Source: an uncultured Chitinophagaceae bacterium (GTDB taxonomy: Bacteria > Bacteroidota > Bacteroidia > Chitinophagales > Chitinophagaceae). From it: a stretch of DNA of 31,941 nucleotides. Shown here piece after piece: positions 7,734 to 15,228 of this stretch; position 1 is the first letter of the stretch, and every line of letters starts with the position of its first letter. Where the stretch lies: contig CALKVC010000187.1 in the NCBI GenBank assembly GCA_937996595.1, positions 1 to 31,941 on the forward strand. Reading direction: 5' to 3'. The notes beneath the pieces are model-generated. The model did no database searches and was not told the DNA's origin. It saw nothing but the letters and a program-made list of their open reading frames with translations. The position numbers were made by a program, and so were the translations under genes.

Positions 7734-8321
7734 ATGAAGATTTTTTTATTTTACCTGGCAACCTGTTTCGTTTTCATTTCCTGTAACCATAAGGAAGACA
7801 GCAGCCAGTCAACTGCTGCCATTCCAGCAGATAAACCGGCAATTACCCGGTTCTTTCCTGTAACAGAGTATCTTTTGGGCCAGTTGGCAGAAATACGCAC
7901 TAAAGGAATAAATCCGTTAAGGCTCACTAAAAATAAGAACACGGAAGACTCATCCTGGATAAAGATGGAAGAACTGGAAACTGCATTTGCATCATTCCTG
8001 GTTCCTGTAATTGACAGCAGTAATATGATAAAACTGTTTAAAGAAAGTAAATTCCTGGATCAAACCATCGACGCATATACATTCTCTTATGACCCTGCCG
8101 GGCCATTACCAGACAGCATGCGACTAATGCGCTGGGATGTTTATATAAACCCGGAAACGAATTCAGTCAGCCGCATTTACCTTGTCAAAAAAACGGGAGA
8201 TGATAAAATGGAACAGCTTACATGGCTTCATGGTAAAAGTTGCAGGATCGTAACCATTTCAAACGGAAAAGAAGGCAAGTCGATTGTAGAGAAAGAAATT
8301 ACCATTAAATGGGATTTTTAA
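7734..8321 (+). CDS. Putative lipoprotein of unknown function
   Basis: A 195-residue protein with a lipoprotein signal peptide: MKIFLFYLATCFVFISC with the lipidated Cys at 17. The residues after it are N-H-K-E-D; a Lys followed by two acidic residues close to the lipidated Cys resembles the surface lipoprotein export signal described in Capnocytophaga and Flavobacterium, so the protein may sit on the cell surface, which is inference. The body shows no family I recognise. It has mixed alpha/beta character, with late strands (MRWDVYINPETNSVSRIYLVKK and then ITIKWDF at the C-terminus). The gene has its own promoter and its stop (8319-8321) is one base from the uvrC ATG (8323), so the two are translationally close and must share a transcript. 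Confidence 0.85.
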   Translation: MKIFLFYLATCFVFISCNHKEDSSQSTAAIPADKPAITRFFPVTEYLLGQLAEIRTKGINPLRLTKNKNTEDSSWIKMEELETAFASFLVPVIDSSNMIKLFKESKFLDQTIDAYTFSYDPAGPLPDSMRLMRWDVYINPETNSVSRIYLVKKTGDDKMEQLTWLHGKSCRIVTISNGKEGKSIVEKEITIKWDF

Positions 8322-8322
8322 C

Positions 8323-10158
8323 ATGACAGCAGCCGAGTATTCAACAATTTCTTCTGGCATACCGGCCTTACCGGGCATTTACAAATATTTTAATGAAAGT
8401 GGCGAACTCATTTATGTAGGAAAAGCCAAACACCTGCGTAAAAGGGTAAGCAGTTATTTTTCAAAAACACTAACCTCATATAAGACGGCTGAGCTGGTTA
8501 GAAGGATTCATAAAATTGAATTTACCATAGTTAACAACGAACAGGATGCATTTTTCCTGGAAAATTCCCTGATAAAGGAATACCAGCCATTGTTCAATAT
8601 TAACCTGAAAGACGACAAAACGTACCCATATATTGTAATCAGGAATGAACCATTTCCGAGGGTATATTTTACCCGGAAAAAAATTAATGACGGTTCGCAA
8701 TATTTCGGGCCTTATACCTCTGTAAATAAAGTACGGGAACTGCTGGATTTCATAAAACAAAATATCCCTTTACGCACCTGTAAACTGAACCTTACCAAAA
8801 CTAACATTGAAAAGAAAAAGTTTAAAGTATGCCTTGAATACCATTTGGGAAACTGCAAGGGCCCTTGTGAGAACCTGCAGTCTGAAGCGGATTATGATGA
8901 AGGGCTGACCAGGTTAAAGCATTTATTAAAGGGAAACCTGTATCCTGTTATGCAGGAATTTAAAAAGCAGTTGAAACAACATGCCGATAACCTGGAATTT
9001 GAAAAAGCGGCCATTTTCAAAAACAAGATAGAGCACCTGCAGCAATACCAGTCCAGGTCGGCGGTTGTAAATACCAAAACCGGAACTGTAGATGTGTTTT
9101 CCATATTGGATGAAGCGGATACGGCATATGTGAACTACCTGGCTGTAAGCAATGGCAGTATCATTCAGACCAAGACCATCATACTGGAAAAAAAACTGAA
9201 TGAAACCAAAGAGGAGATAATCGTTTTCGCCATTGGCCAGTTACGAAAGACTTTCAATAGTGATGCCAGGGAGATTATTGTACCATTTGACATCAGTTAC
9301 CCGGAAGAAGGCATACAGGTAACTGTTCCCAAATTGGGAGACAAGAAGATCCTGCTTGAACTGTCGGAAAAGAATGTAAATTATTTCAGGGCAGAATTAG
9401 CATCCAGGAAAGTATTAAACCTGCATCAAAGTACTTCGGAAGAAAAGCTGGCTGTACTGGAGGAATTACAGAAAGTACTTCATCTGCCGGAATTGCCGCT
9501 GCATATTGAATGTTTCGACAATTCAAATTTACACGGAACCAATGCGGTTGCCGCCATGGTTTGTTTTATCAACGGGCAACCGAGTAAAAAAGATTACAGG
9601 CATTATAATATAAAATCTGTTAAGGGCATAAATGACTTCGCATCTATGCAGGAAGTGGTTTTAAGAAGGTACAAACGGTTATTGGATGAAAACAAACCGC
9701 TACCCCAACTGGTTATCATAGATGGAGGTAAAGGCCAGTTAAGTGCAGCGCTTGAAAGCATCCGGCAATTGGGCCTTGCAGGAAAAACAACGCTTGTAGG
9801 CCTGGCGAAAAATAAAGAGGAATTATTTTTTGCCGGTGATACACAATCATTACAATTGAACTGGAACAGCAACAGCCTGAAACTGGTAAGGTTTATCCGG
9901 GACGAAGTGCACCGGTTTGGAATTGGCTTTCACAGGAGTAAAAGAAGCAGGTCTGCCATGGAAAATATCCTTGAAAAGATTCCGGGAATCGGGAAGGCAA
10001 CGGCTGATCTGCTATTGCAAAAATTCCGGTCTGTAAAAAATGTAAAATCTTCCGGGCTTTCTGAATTGGAAGAAGTAATTGGAAAATCCAAGGCCGCTAT
10101 TGTGTATAAGGCTTTACAATCTGAACATGGAGATATTTTTTTAAAAAACGAACATTGA
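8323..10158 (+). CDS. uvrC: Excinuclease ABC subunit C
   Basis: The dual-incision nuclease of nucleotide excision repair; acts in the cytoplasm on the UvrB-damaged-DNA complex. 611 residues, normal size. In order: the N-terminal GIY-YIG nuclease (PGIYKYFNESGELIYVGKAK, residues about 16-35, making the 3' cut); a cysteine-bearing segment with CKLNLTKTNIEKKKFKVCLEYHLGNCKGPC near residues 150-187; a UVR motif for UvrB contact at about 203-243 (LEFEKAAIFKNKIEHLQQ); the RNase H-like 5' nuclease domain (ECFDNSNLHGTNAVAAMVCF, VIIDGGKGQL, LAKNKEELFF, DEVHRFGIGFHRSKRS); and the C-terminal helix-hairpin-helix (LEKIPGIGKATADLLLQKF). All major motifs look intact. It is preceded one base away by a lipoprotein gene, an odd partner. 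Confidence 0.98.
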   Translation: MTAAEYSTISSGIPALPGIYKYFNESGELIYVGKAKHLRKRVSSYFSKTLTSYKTAELVRRIHKIEFTIVNNEQDAFFLENSLIKEYQPLFNINLKDDKTYPYIVIRNEPFPRVYFTRKKINDGSQYFGPYTSVNKVRELLDFIKQNIPLRTCKLNLTKTNIEKKKFKVCLEYHLGNCKGPCENLQSEADYDEGLTRLKHLLKGNLYPVMQEFKKQLKQHADNLEFEKAAIFKNKIEHLQQYQSRSAVVNTKTGTVDVFSILDEADTAYVNYLAVSNGSIIQTKTIILEKKLNETKEEIIVFAIGQLRKTFNSDAREIIVPFDISYPEEGIQVTVPKLGDKKILLELSEKNVNYFRAELASRKVLNLHQSTSEEKLAVLEELQKVLHLPELPLHIECFDNSNLHGTNAVAAMVCFINGQPSKKDYRHYNIKSVKGINDFASMQEVVLRRYKRLLDENKPLPQLVIIDGGKGQLSAALESIRQLGLAGKTTLVGLAKNKEELFFAGDTQSLQLNWNSNSLKLVRFIRDEVHRFGIGFHRSKRSRSAMENILEKIPGIGKATADLLLQKFRSVKNVKSSGLSELEEVIGKSKAAIVYKALQSEHGDIFLKNEH

Positions 10159-10211
10159 TTGTTGATTAATGATCATTTTTGTTCTTTCAAGAAAAAGAAT
10201 ACTTAATGAAA

Positions 10212-10234
10212 ATGCCCCGGTTTCTCCGGGGCAT
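10212..10234. terminator. Convergent terminator between uvrC and gldN
   Basis: ATGCCCCGG (10212-10220) pairs perfectly with CCGGGGCAT (10226-10234) around a five-base loop. On the minus strand the stem is followed by TTTTC, so it serves gldN best; on the plus strand the T-tract is weak. It lies in the 107-base gap between two convergent genes and probably works both ways. Confidence 0.78.
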
Positions 10235-10265
10235 CCATTTATCAAAAATATTTATTGGTTCAATA

Positions 10266-11297
10266 TTAATAACTCCAAAGATCCTGTTCGTAATTGAAAA
10301 TCTTTTCTTTGATATTTTCACCTTCGTATAACTGAAGTATGCCATTTTCTGTTAACCCTTTATAGTTCTTGATATACATATCCCTTGGGTTATCGATGGT
10401 ACTTTTTATGATCCTGCCGGAGAACATCCTTGTTTCAAATAGCTCTTCCCAACTCATCCTGGCACCGAAATTTTTACCGTTATAAACATCATAGCTGGCA
10501 AAAACAGGGCGCATATCCGGGTAATAGGCCCAGAAAAGTTCTGTTTCACCCAGGTTAACACCCATGGAAGTTATTACGTTCTTTACCGGTGCAACTCCTA
10601 ATATCCTCCAGAACAAACGTGAACTTTCTTTATCGAAAATCACTTCTTCCTTTATCCTGAATTTGTAAAATGAGTCGAGGTTAATTTCCGGGCGCATTTT
10701 CTTGGTGCCCGTCTGGTTACCATTCTCATCAAAAATAGGAACTTCAATTTCATCGCCTCCGATGATCTTAGCTACTTCAGCTTTTGTCATTGGGGTGGTG
10801 AAACGGTCGTCTATATTGCTGAATACGGTTACGGCGCTATCCTGTATTGCTTTTAACAATATGGAAATGAAACGCTGGTTACCATTGTCTTCGTCAGCGG
10901 AATAATTGAATGGGTTATTCAGTTTTTCCCTAGTATCAATCTCTCTCCAGATTTTATGACGATATACGGCATCATCAGCACGCAGGTGTTCATAAGGAAG
11001 TGGAATCCTTTCCCTTAAAACAGTTGTTTCAACAGCTTCATCTGGCCTTAAAGATTTCTTTACAGCTTTTATAGGCAGGCTATCATTTACAGGAGGCTCC
11101 GGTGCTGCTGCTGCTGCAACTGCAACGGTATCTGCTGTAGCCGTTGTAGGCTGAATGCTTGCCTTTGTTTTTGTTTTTGTTGTTTTACGAGTAGAGGCAC
11201 GTTTGGTTGCGGTACGCTTTTTCTGCGCCTCTGCTACCTGTGCAAACCCACCGAGTAAAACGGCCAGCAAGAAAAATTTTAAAAACTGCTTTTTCAT
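10266..11297 (-). CDS. gldN: Type IX secretion / gliding protein GldN (PorN)
   Basis: A 343-residue periplasmic partner of the GldK ring in the type IX secretion system. It begins with a signal peptide (cleavage likely after AEA at residue 24, before QKKR), then a basic and alanine-rich spacer (residues 25-75, KRTATKRASTRKTTKTKTKA). The conserved GldN body starts near residue 85: LRERIPLPYEHLRADDAVYRHKIWREIDTREKLNNPF, then the middle FRIKEEVIFDKESSRLFWRILG and VNLGETELFWAYYPDMRPVF, and the end GRIIKSTIDNPRDMYIKNY. It is the last gene of gldL-gldM-gldN, 11 bases after the gldM stop, and is closed by the 10212-10234 terminator. Confidence 0.96.
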   Translation of the reverse strand: MKKQFLKFFLLAVLLGGFAQVAEAQKKRTATKRASTRKTTKTKTKASIQPTTATADTVAVAAAAAPEPPVNDSLPIKAVKKSLRPDEAVETTVLRERIPLPYEHLRADDAVYRHKIWREIDTREKLNNPFNYSADEDNGNQRFISILLKAIQDSAVTVFSNIDDRFTTPMTKAEVAKIIGGDEIEVPIFDENGNQTGTKKMRPEINLDSFYKFRIKEEVIFDKESSRLFWRILGVAPVKNVITSMGVNLGETELFWAYYPDMRPVFASYDVYNGKNFGARMSWEELFETRMFSGRIIKSTIDNPRDMYIKNYKGLTENGILQLYEGENIKEKIFNYEQDLWSY

Positions 11298-11308
11298 AGT
11301 GATATGTT

Positions 11309-12838
11309 TTAATATAATGCTATTGATTTACCATCAATTCCCCTAACACCATCCGGGCCCTGTACTTTGATGTTATCGAAAGTAACAACAGAACCTGGTC
11401 CGCACCTTTGGATGAATGATGACAATGAAGCCAGGCTGTTACCATTGATGGTAGCCTGTGCTACGTTTGGAAAATTAGCTCCGGAAAAATAAACGGTAGC
11501 GCTAACGATAGAAAATTTCAGGTCAAAGTCGAATTGCTCCAGTTCGGCCCGGCAAAACTGCTGGCTTTTGAATTCAACAGAAGGCATCCTTACTTTACCA
11601 GAACCTACTTTAAAGATTGGATCCGGAATTTTTTTAACCCTGAATTCAAACTTGGTGGGCTTGCCATCGGCAACTACGCTGATGCTGGCCGGGCCAACGG
11701 CAGATACACGAACTGTTCTGTTTGAACCTGAACCAGATATAGTTCCACCACTCATAGAAACAGTTGTTTTATCCCAACCTGTTGGAGAACCGATAGTAAC
11801 CGGGTTGTCAACACCAATATAAAACACGTTCATTTTGTCAAGCATCACCGCAGCTCCGCCGGGCGTACCTACAGTGTACTTTACATCAAATGTTTTAGAT
11901 TCTTTGGTTCCATCGGGTTTTGTATACGTTACATTTACAGGTACCGAACGTGGCCCGGCACCGCTAGCCTTAAATTTATATACGGCCCTTCCTTCTGCAT
12001 CAATCGGAATTCCGGAACCGCCAATGGTAATCTGCGGCTGAGCAGCTTTACTATAAGCACCCACACCGGCCGTAATTTCCATGTCTTCGCCCGGCATAAC
12101 ATAGTTAGATGTTTGTCCAACTAACGCCGCAAACTGATCGTAAACAACTTTTACCGCACCAACCTGCGTGTGGCAATAAGTTACCACCTGGTTTTCTGCA
12201 TTCCGAACGTTGTTCTGGAATTTACTAAGCAAGGTTAAAGCTGCCACGGTTGGTGTCATATGAAAGAACGCTTCTGTAAACTCTTTCGGTTTTCCATCCT
12301 GGCCGATGGTTTTGTTTTTTTCCATGTCTTCCACAGCCAGTGAAGTGGCAAATTCTTTTGCAATATCAGGATGTATAGCCAGCATTTTCTTCCGGTATTC
12401 AATGAGCATTTTCTCAAATTCTACCCCTTTATTTTTTCCGCCTTCGCCATTTCCGAATAAACGGGTTGCCGCTTCCAGGTCATCTTCCTTATATTGCTCC
12501 TTACCTTCAACCAGTTTTAAACCGGCTTCGTTTTTCAGTTCACCTTTTAAAGTTTCGATGTACTTATCCAGTTTTTCCGATTCTGCTTTTGCTATCAAAG
12601 CCATTTCATTCCATGGTTTTGCTTTTTCAGCAGTCATCGGGTCTTTTAATTTTGCATCCAGGGACTGGAACAAAGTTTTATTGGCACCATCAAGGTTTGT
12701 ATTTGACAGCATCAAACTTTTGTCCACCACTTTAAATGCATTCAAAATTTCAGATGATACGTTCAATGCAAGCAGTGCGGTTAGCACCAGGTACATGATG
12801 TTGATCATCTTTTGCCGGGGCTCTTTAGGTAAAGCCAT
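11309..12838 (-). CDS. gldM: Type IX secretion / gliding motor protein GldM
   Basis: A 509-residue single-span protein that forms the periplasmic shaft of the GldLM motor. MALPKEPRQKMINIMYLVLT is the classic start; the helix at about residues 10-32 is the only membrane segment, and the Arg at residue 8 lies where the motor-critical arginine of the family sits. The rest is periplasmic: an early helical domain (to about residue 215), then beta-rich immunoglobulin-like domains. The TETFHMTPTVAALTLL-type segment (EAFFHMTPTVAALTLLSKFQ), VMPGEDMEITAGVGAYS, and the final RCGPGSVVTFDNIKVQGPDG segment are typical of GldM. It is between gldL (60-base gap) and gldN (11-base gap), the standard order. Confidence 0.97.
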   Translation of the reverse strand: MALPKEPRQKMINIMYLVLTALLALNVSSEILNAFKVVDKSLMLSNTNLDGANKTLFQSLDAKLKDPMTAEKAKPWNEMALIAKAESEKLDKYIETLKGELKNEAGLKLVEGKEQYKEDDLEAATRLFGNGEGGKNKGVEFEKMLIEYRKKMLAIHPDIAKEFATSLAVEDMEKNKTIGQDGKPKEFTEAFFHMTPTVAALTLLSKFQNNVRNAENQVVTYCHTQVGAVKVVYDQFAALVGQTSNYVMPGEDMEITAGVGAYSKAAQPQITIGGSGIPIDAEGRAVYKFKASGAGPRSVPVNVTYTKPDGTKESKTFDVKYTVGTPGGAAVMLDKMNVFYIGVDNPVTIGSPTGWDKTTVSMSGGTISGSGSNRTVRVSAVGPASISVVADGKPTKFEFRVKKIPDPIFKVGSGKVRMPSVEFKSQQFCRAELEQFDFDLKFSIVSATVYFSGANFPNVAQATINGNSLASLSSFIQRCGPGSVVTFDNIKVQGPDGVRGIDGKSIALY

Positions 12839-12898
12839 AACTATTATCTATTTAATGTTTTTATTCAATGTTGTTTGGATCTCATTGTATTCCGGCTA

Positions 12899-13660
12899 TT
12901 ACCTGCCCTGCATAGCTGTTAGCATATTGCCGTAAACTGAATTCAGTTTGCCCAGGTTATTGGCCAGTTTACCGATTTCTTCTTTGGCTTTATTGGCATC
13001 TTCAACGCTGTTCATCATTGCCTGGCTGGCTTCAGCCATTTTACCATAGAAGCTGTTTAATGCTTTCAGGTGGTTATTGCTTTCTTTCAGTTCCAGTTCA
13101 TATATCGTGTTTAATGAGCCCAGGTTTTTAGTAAGAACCTGTACCTGCTCGTGGAAACCCTTAGCACTTTCAGAAGCTGTATTGAATGATTGCATGGTAT
13201 TGGCACTGCTGGCAAAAGCAGTAGCCATGGTACCGATTGCTGCCGTAGCTTCTTTAGTTTTAGAACTGAAATCTCCGGTAGATTTCACGACGTCACTAAC
13301 ATCAGAAATTCCTGCCACTGTTGTTCCCAGTTTATTAAAACCTTCTCCCAGTTTTTTCAGGCTGGTTGGTGTGATATCTGCTTCCTGGAGCATTTTATCC
13401 ATTGTATTCAATGCAGAATTTCCTGCTGTAGCTAATTTTGGTTTACCCTCGTACTCCTCTTTTACCGGCGGATAGATCAGGTATAAAACACCATAGATAA
13501 GGAAGATAACAGCCTCAGTATAAAGACCAATTTTTAACCAGATATCTGCAATTGGTGTATGCAGAATTTTCTGTAAAGCTCCGAAAATTACCGCTGCTGC
13601 TCCGATTGATACGCCTACGTCCATCCATTTACTTACATTAGAAGGGATTTTTACTGACAT
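12899..13660 (-). CDS. gldL: Type IX secretion / gliding motor protein GldL
   Basis: A 253-residue inner-membrane protein that makes the ion-driven stator-like core of the T9SS motor with GldM. Two helices lie at about residues 14-32 and 40-63, and Glu49 (KIGLYTEAVIFLIYG) matches in number and context the membrane glutamate that couples proton flow in Flavobacterium GldL. After KEEYEG comes a long cytoplasmic tail (residues about 75-253), mainly helical and probably coiled-coil (LKEAD...LKKLGEGFNKLGTTVAG, ELKESNNHLKALNSFYGKMA), ending LNSVYGNMLTAMQGR. It is separated from the upstream gldK by 137 bases containing a terminator-like hairpin, so it may have its own promoter. Confidence 0.96.
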   Translation of the reverse strand: MSVKIPSNVSKWMDVGVSIGAAAVIFGALQKILHTPIADIWLKIGLYTEAVIFLIYGVLYLIYPPVKEEYEGKPKLATAGNSALNTMDKMLQEADITPTSLKKLGEGFNKLGTTVAGISDVSDVVKSTGDFSSKTKEATAAIGTMATAFASSANTMQSFNTASESAKGFHEQVQVLTKNLGSLNTIYELELKESNNHLKALNSFYGKMAEASQAMMNSVEDANKAKEEIGKLANNLGKLNSVYGNMLTAMQGR

Positions 13661-13724
13661 GTGTTTTAAAGTTTAAAAGTTTTAACTGGGATTGTTTTGA
13701 ATTAATGAAATAAAAATTTTGGAA

Positions 13725-13760
13725 AAATAACCCGTTTCTTACTTACATAAAAAACGGGTT
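13725..13760 (-). terminator. Terminator-like hairpin between gldK and gldL
   Basis: Read on the minus strand, AACCCGTTT (13752-13760) and AAACGGGTT (13729-13737) form a 9-bp stem around a 14-base loop, followed by ATTTTTCC. It is 37 bases after the gldK stop. The form suits a terminator or attenuator acting after gldK, although 14 bases is a long loop; the plus strand has no T-run. Confidence 0.6.
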
Positions 13761-13797
13761 ACGGAAATATTAAATCAGGTTAGAATTTTGCTATGGT

Positions 13798-15078
13798 TTA
13801 CCTTTTTTTAGATGCTGGAGGCATGTCGATTACGCACCTGAATCCAATATAAGATTTGGCGGTGTCCTGGTATTCATAACTGCGGGTACTGGTTTGCAGG
13901 AAATATCCAACATCTTTCCAGCTTCCGCCACGCAATACTTTACGCTTCATCCGCGGAGGATCAGAATCTTTTGCATTCCAGCGGATATCAGGGTTCATGT
14001 CGTGCTGGAAGTTGTATCCTCCCTCATAAAACAGGGAACATGTCCACTCGGCCACATTACCTGCCATATTATATAAACCGAAATCATTGGGCCAGTATGC
14101 ATCGGCCCTTACGGTGTAGAAACCACCATCTTCAGGATAATTTCCACGGCCCGGTTTGAAATTTGCCAGAAGGCAACCTTTCTTATTCCTCAGGTAAGGT
14201 CCACCCCAAGGAAATGGCGACTGTGAACGTCCGCCCCTTGCTGCATATTCCCATTGTGCTTCTGTAGGTAAACGGAAATCAGATTCAGGAGACCTTTTTT
14301 TAGATTCAAGGTATGAATTGAGATAATGGGTACGCCACTCGCAGAATGCTGTTGCCTGTTTCCAGGAAACGCCCACTACCGGGTAATTACCAAATGCCGG
14401 GTGATTATAATATTTTTTAGCCATCGGCTCATTATAAGAATAGGCAAAATCCCTTACCCAGCAAAGTGAATCGGGGTAAACCGGAATTTGTTGTTTTACA
14501 ATGAATGCAGAACGTGGAATGGTAACATCCCTGTTTTGTGCGGCAGCTTTATAATCAAATATTTCTGACTGGTATACAATTTTTTTCGCGTCCAGTTCTT
14601 TTTTACCAAAAATGCGGTTATCCGGTGTAACAACAATAGCATCTATCTTTTCTATAGTTGCTTTATCGCCCCATTTGATGGTACTTGCCTTTTTCCAGTC
14701 AATATATTCATTACCATCAGCCCCCTGCTTTACATATCCCATCAGCTTGGCGGCTATGGAATCTCTTACCCAGTTTGTAAATTGACGGTATTCATTGTTG
14801 GTAATTTCGGTGGCGTCCATCCAGAAACCACTGATTGAAACCTGCTTATTACGTGCAGTATACGCATAATTTACATCCTCATCGCTGGGACCCATATGGA
14901 AGGTTCCTGGTGGAACATACACCATCCCCGGAGGTTTCGGTAGTGACCAACGTGCGCCTGGAGCTACACCATGAAGCTGGCCATCTTTCGGCAACGAGCT
15001 TGTCTTATTTTTTTTGCAACTACTCGAAGTAGAAGCGATAGCTACCATGGCTATCAAGTAGAATAACCGATTAGTCAT
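13798..15078 (-). CDS. gldK: Type IX secretion / gliding lipoprotein GldK (PorK)
   Basis: A 426-residue outer-membrane lipoprotein that forms the large periplasmic ring with GldN. The signal peptide MTNRLFYLIAMVAIASTSSSC puts the lipidated Cys at residue 21; I chose the ATG at 15076-15078 for that reason and discarded a 30-residue upstream extension. The body is a formylglycine-generating-enzyme (SUMF1) fold: GMVYVPPGTFHMGPSDED, ISGFWMDATEITNNEYRQF, YPVVGVSWKQATAFCEWR, FRLPTEAQWEYAARGG, FGLYNMAGNVAEWTCSLF, VLRGGSWKDVGYFLQTSTR and GFRCVIDMP. GldK members keep this fold without known enzyme activity. It has its own -7 element upstream and a terminator-like hairpin downstream, before gldL. Confidence 0.96.
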   Translation of the reverse strand: MTNRLFYLIAMVAIASTSSSCKKNKTSSLPKDGQLHGVAPGARWSLPKPPGMVYVPPGTFHMGPSDEDVNYAYTARNKQVSISGFWMDATEITNNEYRQFTNWVRDSIAAKLMGYVKQGADGNEYIDWKKASTIKWGDKATIEKIDAIVVTPDNRIFGKKELDAKKIVYQSEIFDYKAAAQNRDVTIPRSAFIVKQQIPVYPDSLCWVRDFAYSYNEPMAKKYYNHPAFGNYPVVGVSWKQATAFCEWRTHYLNSYLESKKRSPESDFRLPTEAQWEYAARGGRSQSPFPWGGPYLRNKKGCLLANFKPGRGNYPEDGGFYTVRADAYWPNDFGLYNMAGNVAEWTCSLFYEGGYNFQHDMNPDIRWNAKDSDPPRMKRKVLRGGSWKDVGYFLQTSTRSYEYQDTAKSYIGFRCVIDMPPASKKR

Positions 15079-15103
15079 TGTTTTAAACTTTGAGGGTAAT
15101 GGG

Positions 15104-15111
15104 CAAATGTA
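15104..15111 (-). promoter_or_regulatory. -7 promoter element (TAnnTTTG) for gldK
   Basis: On the minus strand the sequence reads TACATTTG, an exact TAnnTTTG match, 25 bases before the gldK ATG. I found no good TTG -33 element at 17-21 bases upstream, so support is partial. Confidence 0.45.
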
Positions 15112-15228
15112 ATGATTATTTTGAATTATTATCATTTTGGGGTTGATCATAAAGATTATTTTTTTCACACAATTTCAACTCAACTGATGAATAACGGCTA
15201 AATTATTTAATTATTGTGAATACGTATG

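Noticed and set aside
12306..12935. 209-residue plus-strand frame opposite gldM
   Set aside because: Rich in Ser and Phe with no recognisable domain, and it is fully antisense to a well-supported gldM. It is a coding-frame shadow.
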